From assembly GCA_028279995.1 (NCBI GenBank), contig JANQMQ010000464.1:1-9272 (forward strand): a DNA stretch of 9,272 bases, in the 5' to 3' direction. Position numbers and translations under genes: made by a program. This document shows positions 1 through 6,599 of this stretch, piece after piece. This DNA is from Candidatus Phaeomarinibacter sp. (lineage in GTDB: Bacteria; Pseudomonadota; Alphaproteobacteria; CGMCC-115125). The notes under the pieces were generated by a model. It was not told where the DNA came from and did not search any database. It saw only the letters and a program-made list of their open reading frames with translations. How positions within the stretch are numbered: position 1 is the stretch's first letter; each line of letters starts with the position of its first letter.

Positions 1-553
1 CTGAAACATCCCCTGTCACACCGACCACTTCCGTGTCTTCGAAGATGTCTGCCAGAATCTCCGTCAGCAGTTCGCCGGTCGCGGGGGCAAATTCTGACAT
101 TTTCAGCATTGCCCGGTTGCCGGCTGCAATCGCTCCAATGAGCGGAGACAGGGCCAGGAAAATCGGGAAGTTCCAGGGCACGACGATGCCCACCACGCCG
201 ACCGGCTGCAATTGTACGTAGACAGATGCCGGCATCAGCATTGGTGGCACATGACGCTTTTGCGGTTTCATGAAGCGCCTGAGGCGCTTGCGGTAGTAGG
301 CGATGCCTTCAAGCAGAGGCCCGATTTCGACAAGGTCGGTTTCAGCATCGCTCCGATTGCCGAAGTCTTCGCTGACTGCCGCGACCAGTCGCGTCCGATT
401 ATCAAGCAACGCGTTATGCAGCTTGTCGAGCCGCCGCAAGCGCGTCGCACGGTCTGGCATCGGGTCGTCAAGGAACGCTTTCTTCTGCGCAAGCAGAAGT
501 TCTTCGAGGTCCGGTATGTGCTGGTCTATTGGCTGTGTTGCTGGCTGAGACAT
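1..553 (-). CDS. Aldehyde dehydrogenase, coniferyl-aldehyde-dehydrogenase type (partial, N-terminal part)
   Basis: Translating the minus strand from the ATG at 553-551 gives 184 uninterrupted residues before the window ends, so the C-terminal part, including the catalytic Cys and general-base Glu, is off the left edge. The protein starts MSQPATQPIDQHIPDLEELL. A helical N-terminal segment leads into the NAD(P)-binding half, with the ALDH hallmark PWNFP at about residues 126-130 and GNRAMLKMSEFAP at 145-157, where Lys151 matches the cofactor-binding Lys of the usual KPSE motif. The run through VQLQPVGVVGIVVPWNFP and the short N-terminus resemble coniferyl aldehyde dehydrogenases (CalB-like), which oxidise aromatic or medium-chain aldehydes to acids; the exact substrate cannot be read from the sequence. 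A good ribosome site (AGAGGAA) lies six bases before the ATG. The gene follows the HxlR regulator on the same strand, 302 bases downstream, and has an operator-like palindrome 91 bases upstream of its start. Confidence 0.88.
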   Translation of the reverse strand, partial: MSQPATQPIDQHIPDLEELLLAQKKAFLDDPMPDRATRLRRLDKLHNALLDNRTRLVAAVSEDFGNRSDAETDLVEIGPLLEGIAYYRKRLRRFMKPQKRHVPPMLMPASVYVQLQPVGVVGIVVPWNFPIFLALSPLIGAIAAGNRAMLKMSEFAPATGELLTEILADIFEDTEVVGVTGDVS

Positions 554-643
554 CGGATTCCTCTGAGCTACGGACTGCCACCGTCACATGCGCCGTCGGC
601 ATTGCGATGACATAACGCAACACACCAAGCCTGCAGTGGAGAC

Positions 644-674
644 AAATTTTGGTTTATTTTTTAAACCGAAATTT
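644..674. promoter_or_regulatory. AT-rich operator-like palindrome upstream of the aldehyde dehydrogenase gene
   Basis: A 31-base inverted repeat has arms AAATTTTGGTTTA (644-656) and TAAACCGAAATTT (662-674) around a five-T spacer, with one mismatch between the arms. The core GGTTTATTTTTTAAACC (651-667) is a perfect palindrome apart from its spacer. It sits 91 bases upstream of the aldehyde dehydrogenase start, where an operator or upstream promoter element would be expected. A related sequence (14 of 17 bases) lies at 1459-1475 on the other side of the HxlR gene, which suggests that this regulator binds both. The palindrome is seen in the sequence; the regulator assignment is inferred. A smaller repeat, TTGCG at 602-606 and CGCAA at 616-620, lies closer to the gene and may also be regulatory. 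Confidence 0.55.
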
Positions 675-796
675 GGGGCGGCGCAACAGCGCTGAGGTTC
701 AGGAGGCCCTATCGCACCCGCTGCAGCAAGATATTCATAGGCTTCGTGAGGGAAAATCTGGCCCGAGGAAATCGTGTGCCTGATTGTTCAACTGCA

Positions 797-850
797 TGCC
801 GAAACGGCACAGGCGCCTATGCCTAGGCTGTCAGAGACACCGAATGTGTC
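797..850 (-). terminator. Two small hairpins just past the HxlR gene (possible weak terminator)
   Basis: Downstream of the HxlR stop codon on the minus strand are GACAC(CGAAT)GTGTC at 836-850 and TGCCG(AAA)CGGCA at 797-809. The perfect eight-base palindrome GCCTAGGC at 821-828 lies between them. Both stems are only five base pairs long and neither is followed by a U-run, so an intrinsic terminator is possible but weak. Readthrough from the regulator into the aldehyde dehydrogenase gene cannot be excluded. I see no gene in the remainder of 554-855. Confidence 0.25.
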
Positions 851-855
851 CGAAC

Positions 856-1353
856 TCAGCTGGCGAGCGCTGCAAGGATCGCTTTTTCCATTCGGTCGCG
901 GGCTACCTCATCAGCACCCGGCCCCGGCAATGCGGCAATGCCGTTCCATTTGAGCTTTCGGCCATCGCTTCCAAGGAGCTCCACTTTTTTGAGCTTGCGG
1001 CCTGTCTTGCGCTCAATCAGGTGTACCGTCTCGTCACCGCGCTTCCGCAGATGCTCGTTACTCCACTGCACCATGGCAATGAAAACAGTTGCGAGTGACT
1101 GGCCTTTTTTCGTGAGATGATAGGCATATCTTGGTCCGGCAACGCCCACATCCTCGCGTTCGAGAATGCCTTCCTCTACAAGACGTGAAAGCCTTTCGCT
1201 GAGAAGGTTCCGGGCAACACCGATGTTGCGCTGTATCTCGGTAAATCGCGTCGCACCGTAGAATGCTTCGCGCATGATCAGGAGTGTCCACGGATCACCA
1301 AACATGTTGAGAAAGTCGGCAATCGGGCAGGTCAGCTGATGGCGGTCGTTCAT
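856..1353 (-). CDS. HxlR-family (DUF24) winged-helix transcriptional regulator
   Basis: This 165-residue protein has the HxlR pattern: a Cys-Pro pair near the N-terminus (Cys9-Pro10), then CPIADFLNMFGDPWTLLIMR, the RFTEIQRNIGVARNLLSERL recognition-helix region (about 36-56), and a wing at about 62-82 with GILERE and YHLTKKG. Several family members (for example YodB and HypR of Bacillus) use this N-terminal Cys to sense quinones, aldehydes or disulfide stress. Cys9 is the only cysteine here, so thiol sensing is plausible but not shown. At 165 residues it is longer than the common 100-130; the extra C-terminal part (about 108-165), rich in Lys and Glu, is of unknown function. GAGG lies upstream of the chosen ATG. 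It is divergent from the isomerase/SDR genes and upstream of the aldehyde dehydrogenase. Related operator-like palindromes on both sides suggest that it regulates both arms and itself. Confidence 0.9.
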   Translation of the reverse strand: MNDRHQLTCPIADFLNMFGDPWTLLIMREAFYGATRFTEIQRNIGVARNLLSERLSRLVEEGILEREDVGVAGPRYAYHLTKKGQSLATVFIAMVQWSNEHLRKRGDETVHLIERKTGRKLKKVELLGSDGRKLKWNGIAALPGPGADEVARDRMEKAILAALAS

Positions 1354-1458
1354 GAAGCAGCCTCAAGACACGGCAGGAAAGATCGAACACAGAGTCATGC
1401 CTAGCTTGTAACGCATTCACATGCCGCAACGCACTATCGATCCTGGTACTCATTTTTT

Positions 1459-1482
1459 AGTTGATATTTTAAACCAATATCA
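1459..1482. promoter_or_regulatory. Operator-like sequence in the divergent hxlR/isomerase spacer
   Basis: AGTTGATATTTTAAACC (1459-1475) matches the core palindrome at 651-667 in 14 of 17 positions. Overlapping it is a second symmetric element, TGATATT (1462-1468), seven bases, AATATCA (1476-1482). The site lies 105 bases upstream of the HxlR start and 144 bases upstream of the isomerase start, in the 273-base spacer that must carry both promoters. Binding here could repress or activate both directions. The sequence similarity is observed; the binding protein is inferred. I see no gene in the rest of the spacer. Confidence 0.45.
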
Positions 1483-1626
1483 TAGGGTCCGCGCCCGACA
1501 AAGACCAGCCCGCAGAACCGCTCACCGCAGATATTGGTCAACGAAGGCCTTTGATCGCCGACCGACGACTGTCTTGCGCTCACCGAGCTTAGAAAATAAT
1601 CGCCGAGGCAGGAACAGAGGTATGCA

Positions 1627-2229
1627 ATGACCAAGACGCTCGACTTCATCTTCGATTTCGCAAGCCCGAATGCGTATCTCTCCTATCATGCGCTGCCGCC
1701 GATCCTTGAACGGACTGGCGCGCAGGTGAATCTGATTCCCTGCCTGCTCGGCGGAATCTTCAAGCTGACGGACAACCAGGCGCCGATGATGGCTTTTGCC
1801 AACATCAAGGGAAAACTTGAATATGATCGCATCGAGATGAATCGCTTCATCAAGCGTCATGCCTTGTCCGCGTTCAAGCCGAACCCGCATTTTCCCGTCA
1901 ACACGCTTCTCATGATGCGCGCGGCAACGGCAGCTGAAATGGAAGGTCGTCTTGACCAGTACGTGGAAGCCGGTCTCAAACATATGTGGGAAGACGGTCT
2001 CAAGATGGACGATCCGGATGTGTTCGCCGCAGCTATGGACAGTGCCGGGCTTGACGGCAAGCACTTGCTTGAGCGTGCACAAGCCGATGAAGTAAAGGCG
2101 AAGCTTCTCGAGCGAACCTCAGCCGCAGCAGAGCGCGGTGTTTTTGGCATACCGACATTCTTTGTGGGCGATGAGATATTCTTTGGCAAAGAGCGCTTGG
2201 GCCAGGTCGAAGAAGAACTTTTGAAGTAG
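1627..2229 (+). CDS. DsbA-family protein, 2-hydroxychromene-2-carboxylate isomerase / GST-kappa-like
   Basis: The 200-residue product matches the thioredoxin-fold HCCA isomerase/GST-kappa group in length and layout. The N-terminal strand carries FDFASPNAYLS, in which Ser13 occupies the place of the glutathione-activating Ser of that group. A helical insert follows (about 50-165). The C-terminal thioredoxin half has GVFGIPTFFVGDEIFFGKERL (171-191), with the conserved cis-Pro at 176. There is no CxxC, so it is not a disulfide oxidase. Family members use glutathione in isomerisation during naphthalene-type aromatic breakdown or in conjugation, and the real substrate here is unknown. Its ATG follows AGAGG with six bases between; an overlapping ATG at 1622 reads only two codons and is not the start. 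It is first in the series divergent from hxlR, with the SDR gene nine bases downstream, so the two are very likely cotranscribed. Confidence 0.88.
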   Translation: MTKTLDFIFDFASPNAYLSYHALPPILERTGAQVNLIPCLLGGIFKLTDNQAPMMAFANIKGKLEYDRIEMNRFIKRHALSAFKPNPHFPVNTLLMMRAATAAEMEGRLDQYVEAGLKHMWEDGLKMDDPDVFAAAMDSAGLDGKHLLERAQADEVKAKLLERTSAAAERGVFGIPTFFVGDEIFFGKERLGQVEEELLK

Positions 2230-2238
2230 GAGAATACG

Positions 2239-2964
2239 ATGTCTGATGTCGCAGTTGTTCTGGGTGTGGGTGTACCTGATGGTGTGGGTGGAGCCGTTGC
2301 GCGCCGCTTTGCGGATGAAGGCATGCTTGTTGTTGTTGCAGGTCGGACCCAAAGCAAACTGGATGAGACAGTCGACTGGATCAGCGCGTCGGGCGGGAAC
2401 GCTGTCGCAGTGACGGGCGATCTGACAGATGCAAGTGATCAGGACAGGCTTTTTGCCGCAGCGGCTGAAAAGGGTGACATCAAGACAGTCATCTACAACG
2501 CCGGCAACAATGACCCCATTCCTTTTGAGCAACTGACGGAAGACACCTTCGAGCAGTTCTGGCGCATTTGCTGCTATGGCGCGTTCTTGACTGCCAAGAG
2601 AGCAATCCCGCTCCTCAACAATGGTTCTGGCGGCTCGCTGCTCTTCACAGGTGCTTCCGCATCGACACGCGGGCGACCCAATTTCGGGCACTTCGCCTCA
2701 GCCAAGGCTGCTCTGCGCAATTTGGCTCAAGCCCTGGCTCGCGAATACGGGCCGCAGGGCGTCCATGTCGGCCATGTCGTCATTGACGGCATCATAAATG
2801 GCGACAATGTTCGCGGCCGCTTTGGCGAATATCTTGAGAATCTCGGGGACGATGGCGCGCTGGCCCCTTCCGATATCGCCGATGCCTTCTGGATGCTTCA
2901 TATCCAGAAGAAGACGGCCTGGTCACATGAAATCGATCTGCGGCCGCTCAAGGAAAACTGGTAG
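2239..2964 (+). CDS. Short-chain dehydrogenase/reductase (SDR) family protein with Phe in place of the catalytic Tyr
   Basis: This is a 241-residue Rossmann-fold protein of classical SDR length. The N-terminal glycine motif is GVGVPDGVGG (9-18), a variant of TGxxxGxG. VVVAGRTQSKL (31-41) follows, with an Arg that favours NADP, then a GDLTD acidic motif (60-64), YNAG (86-89) and TGASAS (137-142) with the usual Ser region. The YxxxK catalytic motif is FASAK (152-156): Lys is kept but Tyr is Phe. After it comes ALAREYGPQGVHVGHVVIDG (165-184). I recall proteobacterial SDR-like sequences with a similar FAxAK and HVVIDG signature, so this may be a subfamily trait, not a local mutation. It may bind nucleotide without ordinary hydride-transfer chemistry, or use another acid. 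GAGAA precedes the ATG, nine bases after the isomerase stop. Reaction unknown. Confidence 0.87.
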   Translation: MSDVAVVLGVGVPDGVGGAVARRFADEGMLVVVAGRTQSKLDETVDWISASGGNAVAVTGDLTDASDQDRLFAAAAEKGDIKTVIYNAGNNDPIPFEQLTEDTFEQFWRICCYGAFLTAKRAIPLLNNGSGGSLLFTGASASTRGRPNFGHFASAKAALRNLAQALAREYGPQGVHVGHVVIDGIINGDNVRGRFGEYLENLGDDGALAPSDIADAFWMLHIQKKTAWSHEIDLRPLKENW

Positions 2965-3012
2965 CATTCCCGCAAAATCATGCGTGTGCGGATGGGTTGG
3001 CGCTCGCGCAAT

Positions 3013-3029
3013 GCACCGACCTGCGGTGC
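3013..3029 (+). terminator. Small GC-rich hairpin between the SDR and dioxygenase genes
   Basis: GCACCG(ACCTG)CGGTGC is a perfect six-base-pair stem with a five-base loop, followed by TTAACAAGATT with no real U-run. It lies in the 158-base gap between the SDR stop and the dioxygenase start, so it could attenuate or partly end transcription from the isomerase/SDR pair, or protect an mRNA end. The dioxygenase gene may therefore have its own promoter downstream of it. Confidence 0.3.
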
Positions 3030-3122
3030 TTAACAAGATTGGCACGATATGACCTTATTCGCTGCCAGACTGATCGATACCGTCTCTCCCAGATGAAGAA
3101 GACTTCTTTGGAGGATGAGACA

Positions 3123-3959
3123 ATGACGACAGCAATCACCGTCACGCCAAGCGGCCAGGGATGCGGTGCCGAAGTGACCGGCGTCGATATTTCGAAACCT
3201 CTGGCACCCGAGGTCGTGAAGGAAATTCGTGACGCCTGGCTTGAGCATCACGTCCTTGCTTTCCCGAACCAGAAGCTGGACAGCGACCAGTTTGAGGCGT
3301 TCGCGCACAATTTCGGCGAGTTTGGCGAGGATCCGTTCTTCAAGCCAATTCCAGGCCGCCAGCACATCGCAGCCGTGCGCCGCGAAGCAGATGACACCAA
3401 TCAGATTTTTGCCGAGCACTGGCATGCCGATTGGAGCTTCATGCAGGAACCGCCAAGCGCGACCTTCCTGTACAGCCTCGATATCCCGCCCCACGGTGGC
3501 GACACGCTGTTTTCCAACCAGCACCTTTCGTTTGAAAAGATGCCGGATGACATGAAGGCAAAGTACGAAAACCTGACTGCCGTCCATTCGGCCGTACTCG
3601 GCTACTCACCGGAAGGTATCTACGGGGATACAGAGAAGAACGGGGCGATGGACATCGTTCCCTCTGAGAAGGCTTATGAGCGTCACAACCATCCGCTGGT
3701 TATGCGTCATCCCGAGACGGGCGAACTGGGCTTCTTCAGCGGCGTTTCGTATTTCATTGGCTTTGACGGCGTGCCGGACGACGAGGCGTCAAAGCTGATC
3801 TTTGATCTCAACGACTGGCAGTCAAAAGAAGAGTTCATGTACCGCCACAAGTGGGAAGAGGACATGCTGGTGATGTGGGACAACCGAAGTGTCGTCCACA
3901 AGGCGACCGGTGGGTACGAAGGCCATCGCCGCGAACTTCACCGTATTACCATTTACTAG
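3123..3959 (+). CDS. TauD/TfdA-family Fe(II)/2-oxoglutarate-dependent dioxygenase
   Basis: The 278-residue protein carries the full TauD metal and cosubstrate set. HWHADWSF (99-106) supplies His101 and Asp103 of the HxD iron ligands, and WDNRSVVH (252-259) supplies the distal His259. Arg270, eleven residues further on, is the usual 2-oxoglutarate carboxylate ligand. The N-terminal GAEVTGVDISKPL is also typical. Such enzymes hydroxylate sulfonates, aryloxyacids, alkylsulfates or similar acids, releasing the group with succinate and CO2; the substrate cannot be named from sequence. I start at 3123 because GGAGG sits eight bases before it and the protein then begins at the normal family N-terminus. 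In-frame starts at 2997 and 3093 lack a ribosome site and would add unlike residues. It follows the SDR gene by 158 bases and converges on the AraC-type regulator with a 28-base gap. Confidence 0.92.
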   Translation: MTTAITVTPSGQGCGAEVTGVDISKPLAPEVVKEIRDAWLEHHVLAFPNQKLDSDQFEAFAHNFGEFGEDPFFKPIPGRQHIAAVRREADDTNQIFAEHWHADWSFMQEPPSATFLYSLDIPPHGGDTLFSNQHLSFEKMPDDMKAKYENLTAVHSAVLGYSPEGIYGDTEKNGAMDIVPSEKAYERHNHPLVMRHPETGELGFFSGVSYFIGFDGVPDDEASKLIFDLNDWQSKEEFMYRHKWEEDMLVMWDNRSVVHKATGGYEGHRRELHRITIY

Positions 3960-3987
3960 CAACTTTCTGGTTGGGGCAGGCGCCGCG

Positions 3988-4968
3988 CTACTTCGCTTTA
4001 CGAAATGCACTCGGCGTGTGCCCCGTCCAGCGCTTGAACGCCTTTCGAAAGTTGGACACGTCGTCGTACCCGCATCTTTCGGCAATTTGCTCGACTGAAA
4101 GCTGGGTAAATCTCAGATACTCAACTGCCACGGACCGTCGAAGTCTGTCGATCAGTGACTGAAATGACGCTCCTTCTGCTTCAAGCCGCCGGTAGAAAGT
4201 CCGCAAAGACATGTTGAATTTCGCGGCGATGGTTGCAGCGTCTACACCGTCTTCCAGGTAGGGCAGAGAGAAACGCATCACTTCCTGCTGGATGCCGCTA
4301 AGACCACCATTCTGTTGAATGAGAAGCTCACAATAGTCTGTGTGCAGTTTGGCAACATCCGGAACAGCCGCAGCGCAGGGTTCGTCGAGCACACTTGCCT
4401 CAAAATGCCATTCAAGCGCCTCACTGCCGAAGGTAGCCGGGCAATTGAGTATCTCTGGATAGAGCTCGGCATAGCCTGGCTTTGGATAGGGAAACTGCAT
4501 TGCGATGGATGGAAAACTGCGCCCCAGCACGGATGACAGGATTCTGGTTTGCGATGCACGCCAGTATTCCGCGACGAACGGCAACACTTCACCCAACCCG
4601 TGTGGCTCATGGGACCAAAGCACACCAACGCCGTCTTCGATTTTCCAAGAGATCCTGAACACCGCGCCGGTCATGCTGATGAAGTTGGCGTAGACATCGA
4701 AAACGCTGCGCATGTTGCGACTTGAGGCAAGCGCATACCCATATGCCCCGTAGTTGCCGATGTTCTGGCGCGCGCCGGCCAGCAAGCCCGTCTCCGGTTT
4801 CACCGATAGCTCTGCAGCAGCCCGGAACAGATCGATCCGCTGTTGTTGATTCAGACGTCCCGCATCCGGGTCAATTGATGCGTGTCCCAAGACCTCGGCC
4901 TCGGAGATGCCTTGAGCCGACAACTCTTGAAACAGGGCCGGGAAGCCGAATTGGCTAATGGAGGACAT
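3988..4968 (-). CDS. AraC-family transcriptional regulator with arabinose-binding-domain-like N-terminal region (OruR/ArgR type)
   Basis: This 326-residue protein has a large N-terminal ligand/dimerisation region (about 10-200) of the type seen in OruR-like AraC regulators. A double helix-turn-helix C-terminal domain follows: first helix pair about 243-262 (ATIAAKFNMSLRTFYRRLEA), second about 291-322, with SVEQIAERCGYDDVSNFRKA and the family ending FKRWTGHTPSAFR. I chose the ATG at 4968 because AGGAA lies nine bases upstream. Two ATGs further upstream (4995, 4992) would add nine or eight residues but have no ribosome site. The gene is convergent with the dioxygenase gene and could regulate it or an unlinked set; sequence alone does not decide. 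No operator for it is identified. Confidence 0.9.
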   Translation of the reverse strand: MSSISQFGFPALFQELSAQGISEAEVLGHASIDPDAGRLNQQQRIDLFRAAAELSVKPETGLLAGARQNIGNYGAYGYALASSRNMRSVFDVYANFISMTGAVFRISWKIEDGVGVLWSHEPHGLGEVLPFVAEYWRASQTRILSSVLGRSFPSIAMQFPYPKPGYAELYPEILNCPATFGSEALEWHFEASVLDEPCAAAVPDVAKLHTDYCELLIQQNGGLSGIQQEVMRFSLPYLEDGVDAATIAAKFNMSLRTFYRRLEAEGASFQSLIDRLRRSVAVEYLRFTQLSVEQIAERCGYDDVSNFRKAFKRWTGHTPSAFRKAK

Positions 4969-5505
4969 CTGCTGTTCCTGCCAAGAACGCATCATTGATA
5001 GGAGGCGTCAGCGGACACGCCTCCGGGTGGGCCGAGTCGCTGCACGACTGTAGCAGTGCTGCATGCCGTTTCCCTTACCCAAGAGTATGTGTCTTGAGAC
5101 CACGATCCAACAATGGTCATAGCTTTGCTAACGGACCGCCTCCGGCTTCTGACACAAGGGAGACAGAGCTCGACTAAGGTGCAAATTCAAAAGCGCCTGG
5201 CACGATTTGATTGTGCGACCTCTGCCTTCAGACGGCGCCAGTGATTGAACCCTATGGACGGTTCCAAATTGTACACAATCGAAATTCATGCAACGTCTAA
5301 GCCACTGATTTATATATTTCTGACGGTCTGGCTCGCCTCCGCCTGGCTCCACCATTTCTTTCAGATGCGCTGTCACTTGAGGTTTTGGCATCGGTCTCGA
5401 CGGTGCTCCGACATACTTGGTCTCCACAGGTGCGGTTGGTACCGGCAACGGAATACTTCAATCGTGTTTCGCCTGGCCTGATGCTGAATTGATCCCGAAG
5501 CCGGC
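4969..5505. other. Long intergenic stretch without a convincing gene
   Basis: These 537 bases separate two minus-strand regulator genes and must carry the promoter of the AraC-type gene. They contain an imperfect inverted repeat at 5041-5063 (TGCA..ACTG, three bases, CAGT..TGCA), a possible operator or hairpin 73 bases upstream of that gene. They also contain a 12-base element ATTGTACACAAT at 5268-5279 with perfect five-base arms. Open frames here are short. The longest notable one, on the minus strand at 5128-5448, needs a TTG start, has no clear ribosome site and resembles no family I know. The region may hold a decayed gene or only regulatory DNA. Confidence 0.4.
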
Positions 5506-6105
5506 TCACAGCAACTTTGCAATGGCAGCGACCGTGTTGCGGACTGTGCGCTCGACATCCCGGCGGTCTTTTCCTGAGCGGACCTGAACTCCCAGGCCAA
5601 GGAAAGCAGAGACTGCGACATCTGCCGCCATGTCGATGGCCGTTTCATCTTGCTCAGGCCGGTGCCGCACAATGTTCGCCCTGAGTACGGTCCTCACCCA
5701 CTCAAGGCCGGTGGCGACGGCGTTCTGAATGGCCTCGTGTGACGGCGCTTCGGTAACTGCGTTTGAGAAAACGAGACATCCCAGTCCCCCTGCTTCGTCA
5801 GAGCCGGAGTAGTACACATCCAGAAGCCCCAGATAGAAGCCGCTTAGGCCAGCTTCGAGAGTGTCCGCTCCTGCGAAAGCGTCCTCGGATAACTGCGTCA
5901 TGCGCTCGGCGAACAGGTCCAGGCACGTCACATACATCTCAACCTTGTTGCCAAACACCCGGTAGAGGCTTGGACGGTTAAGACCAGTCGCAACCGCGAT
6001 GTCATCCAGGGATGTCGCAGCAAAGCCCTGCCGCCAGAACAGCGACGTCATTGCCTTGATGACAGCTTCTTCGTCGAATTGCCTGGGGCGTCCGCGCTTC
6101 TTCAT
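5506..6105 (-). CDS. TetR/AcrR-family transcriptional regulator
   Basis: The 199-residue protein has the standard TetR size and layout. A basic N-terminal arm (KKRGRPRQFDEEAV) leads to a helix-turn-helix at about 31-55, where TSLDDIAVATGLNRPSLYRV is followed by FGNK. The rest is an all-helical ligand-binding and dimerisation domain with GGLGCLVFSNAVTE around 106-119. Ligand unknown. Its ATG directly abuts one arm of a 16-base inverted repeat (6106-6121), which would place a bound repressor over its own ribosome site; the only ribosome-site-like bases, AAGTGG, lie inside that arm. It is divergent from the DUF6616-like/HD/membrane gene series, its most likely target along with itself. Confidence 0.93.
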   Translation of the reverse strand: MKKRGRPRQFDEEAVIKAMTSLFWRQGFAATSLDDIAVATGLNRPSLYRVFGNKVEMYVTCLDLFAERMTQLSEDAFAGADTLEAGLSGFYLGLLDVYYSGSDEAGGLGCLVFSNAVTEAPSHEAIQNAVATGLEWVRTVLRANIVRHRPEQDETAIDMAADVAVSAFLGLGVQVRSGKDRRDVERTVRNTVAAIAKLL

Positions 6106-6166
6106 TTTGTACCACTTCGCAAATAATTATTGACGACCCTCTTGATTTAGTGCGAAGCGTTACAAA
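6106..6166. promoter_or_regulatory. Probable TetR operator pair in the divergent promoter region
   Basis: Two 16-base arms in inverted orientation, TTTGTACCACTTCGCA (6106-6121) and TGCGAAGCGTTACAAA (6151-6166), match in 14 of 16 positions and are 29 bases apart. The left arm ends one base before the tetR start codon; the right arm lies 38 bases upstream of the DUF6616-like start. The spacer is AT-rich and includes TTGACG at 6130, which could be part of a plus-strand promoter, though no strong -10 box follows at the usual distance. The layout is typical of autorepression plus control of the divergent operon. Symmetry is observed; binding by the adjacent TetR protein is inferred. Confidence 0.65.
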
Positions 6167-6204
6167 AATAAAGCTTTCCAATGTAATTCGCCGAGGAAAA
6201 ACCG

Positions 6205-6573
6205 ATGACCAACCATGAAACCCAGCTTTACATCGAGCTCTACAACTACACGCCGGCGTGGCTCGATCTGCCAGAAGGTGACCGGCAGGACTTCGCTGCT
6301 GTCGTTGAAAATGCAGTCGCGGAAATGGAAAAGGGAGGTGTGAGGGTGATCGGTTTTGGATTCAATGATCCGAACACAGACCGGCGTGCGCCCTATGACT
6401 TCTTCTGTGTGTACACGATGCCATCCACCGACTTTGCCAGGACGTTTGAAGCACAGGTCGAGGCATCCGGCTGGTACGGCTACTTCGATCAGGTCAATGC
6501 CTCCGGCCCCGCTCGAACTGTAGCCGCCGCACTCGCCAACAATGTCGCCGGTACCACACCATCCGCACAATAG
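6205..6573 (+). CDS. Small DUF6616-like protein of unknown function
   Basis: This 122-residue soluble protein has no signal peptide or membrane segment. The pattern is YIELYNYTPAWLDLPEGDR (9-27), a helix (about 28-45), GVRVIGFGFNDPNTDRRAPYDFF (45-67) and YTMP, then FEAQVEASGWYGYFDQVNASG (81-101). From memory this matches the DUF6616 family, whose members share a PAWL motif, a ND..TD...YD.F motif and a GWY.YF.Q.N ending; the assignment is by recognition, not a search. The size and alternating strand-helix pattern recall a ferredoxin-like (dimeric alpha-beta barrel) fold, which is inference. No function is known to me. GAGGAAA precedes the ATG. It is first of three plus-strand genes downstream of the TetR operator region; the HD gene starts 26 bases after its stop. 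Confidence 0.8.
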   Translation: MTNHETQLYIELYNYTPAWLDLPEGDRQDFAAVVENAVAEMEKGGVRVIGFGFNDPNTDRRAPYDFFCVYTMPSTDFARTFEAQVEASGWYGYFDQVNASGPARTVAAALANNVAGTTPSAQ

Positions 6574-6599
6574 AATCCGTTCACAGGAGGGAGGCCGAA

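Noticed and set aside
212..610. Plus-strand open frame of 132 codons overlapping the aldehyde dehydrogenase start
   Set aside because: It is antisense to the aldehyde dehydrogenase, whose minus-strand frame carries the PWNFP motif and a good ribosome site.
1522..2691. Long minus-strand open frames (1522-2082, 1857-2357, 2119-2691) opposite the isomerase and SDR genes
   Set aside because: They overlap well-supported genes with clear family motifs, have no ribosome sites and give compositionally odd proteins; they are antisense shadows.
2997..3122. Longer N-terminus for the TauD-type dioxygenase starting at 2997 or 3093
   Set aside because: No ribosome site at either start, the extension includes the hairpin at 3013-3029, and GGAGG is ideally placed for the ATG at 3123, where the family N-terminus begins.
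4992..4995. Upstream ATG pair as the start of the AraC-type regulator
   Set aside because: The bases before it (CCTCC on the coding strand) are the complement of a ribosome site, whereas the ATG at 4968 has AGGAA at proper distance.
5128..5448. Minus-strand open frame of 106 codons in the regulator gap
   Set aside because: Needs a TTG start, lacks a clear ribosome site, and resembles no family I know; kept only as a finding, not called as a gene.
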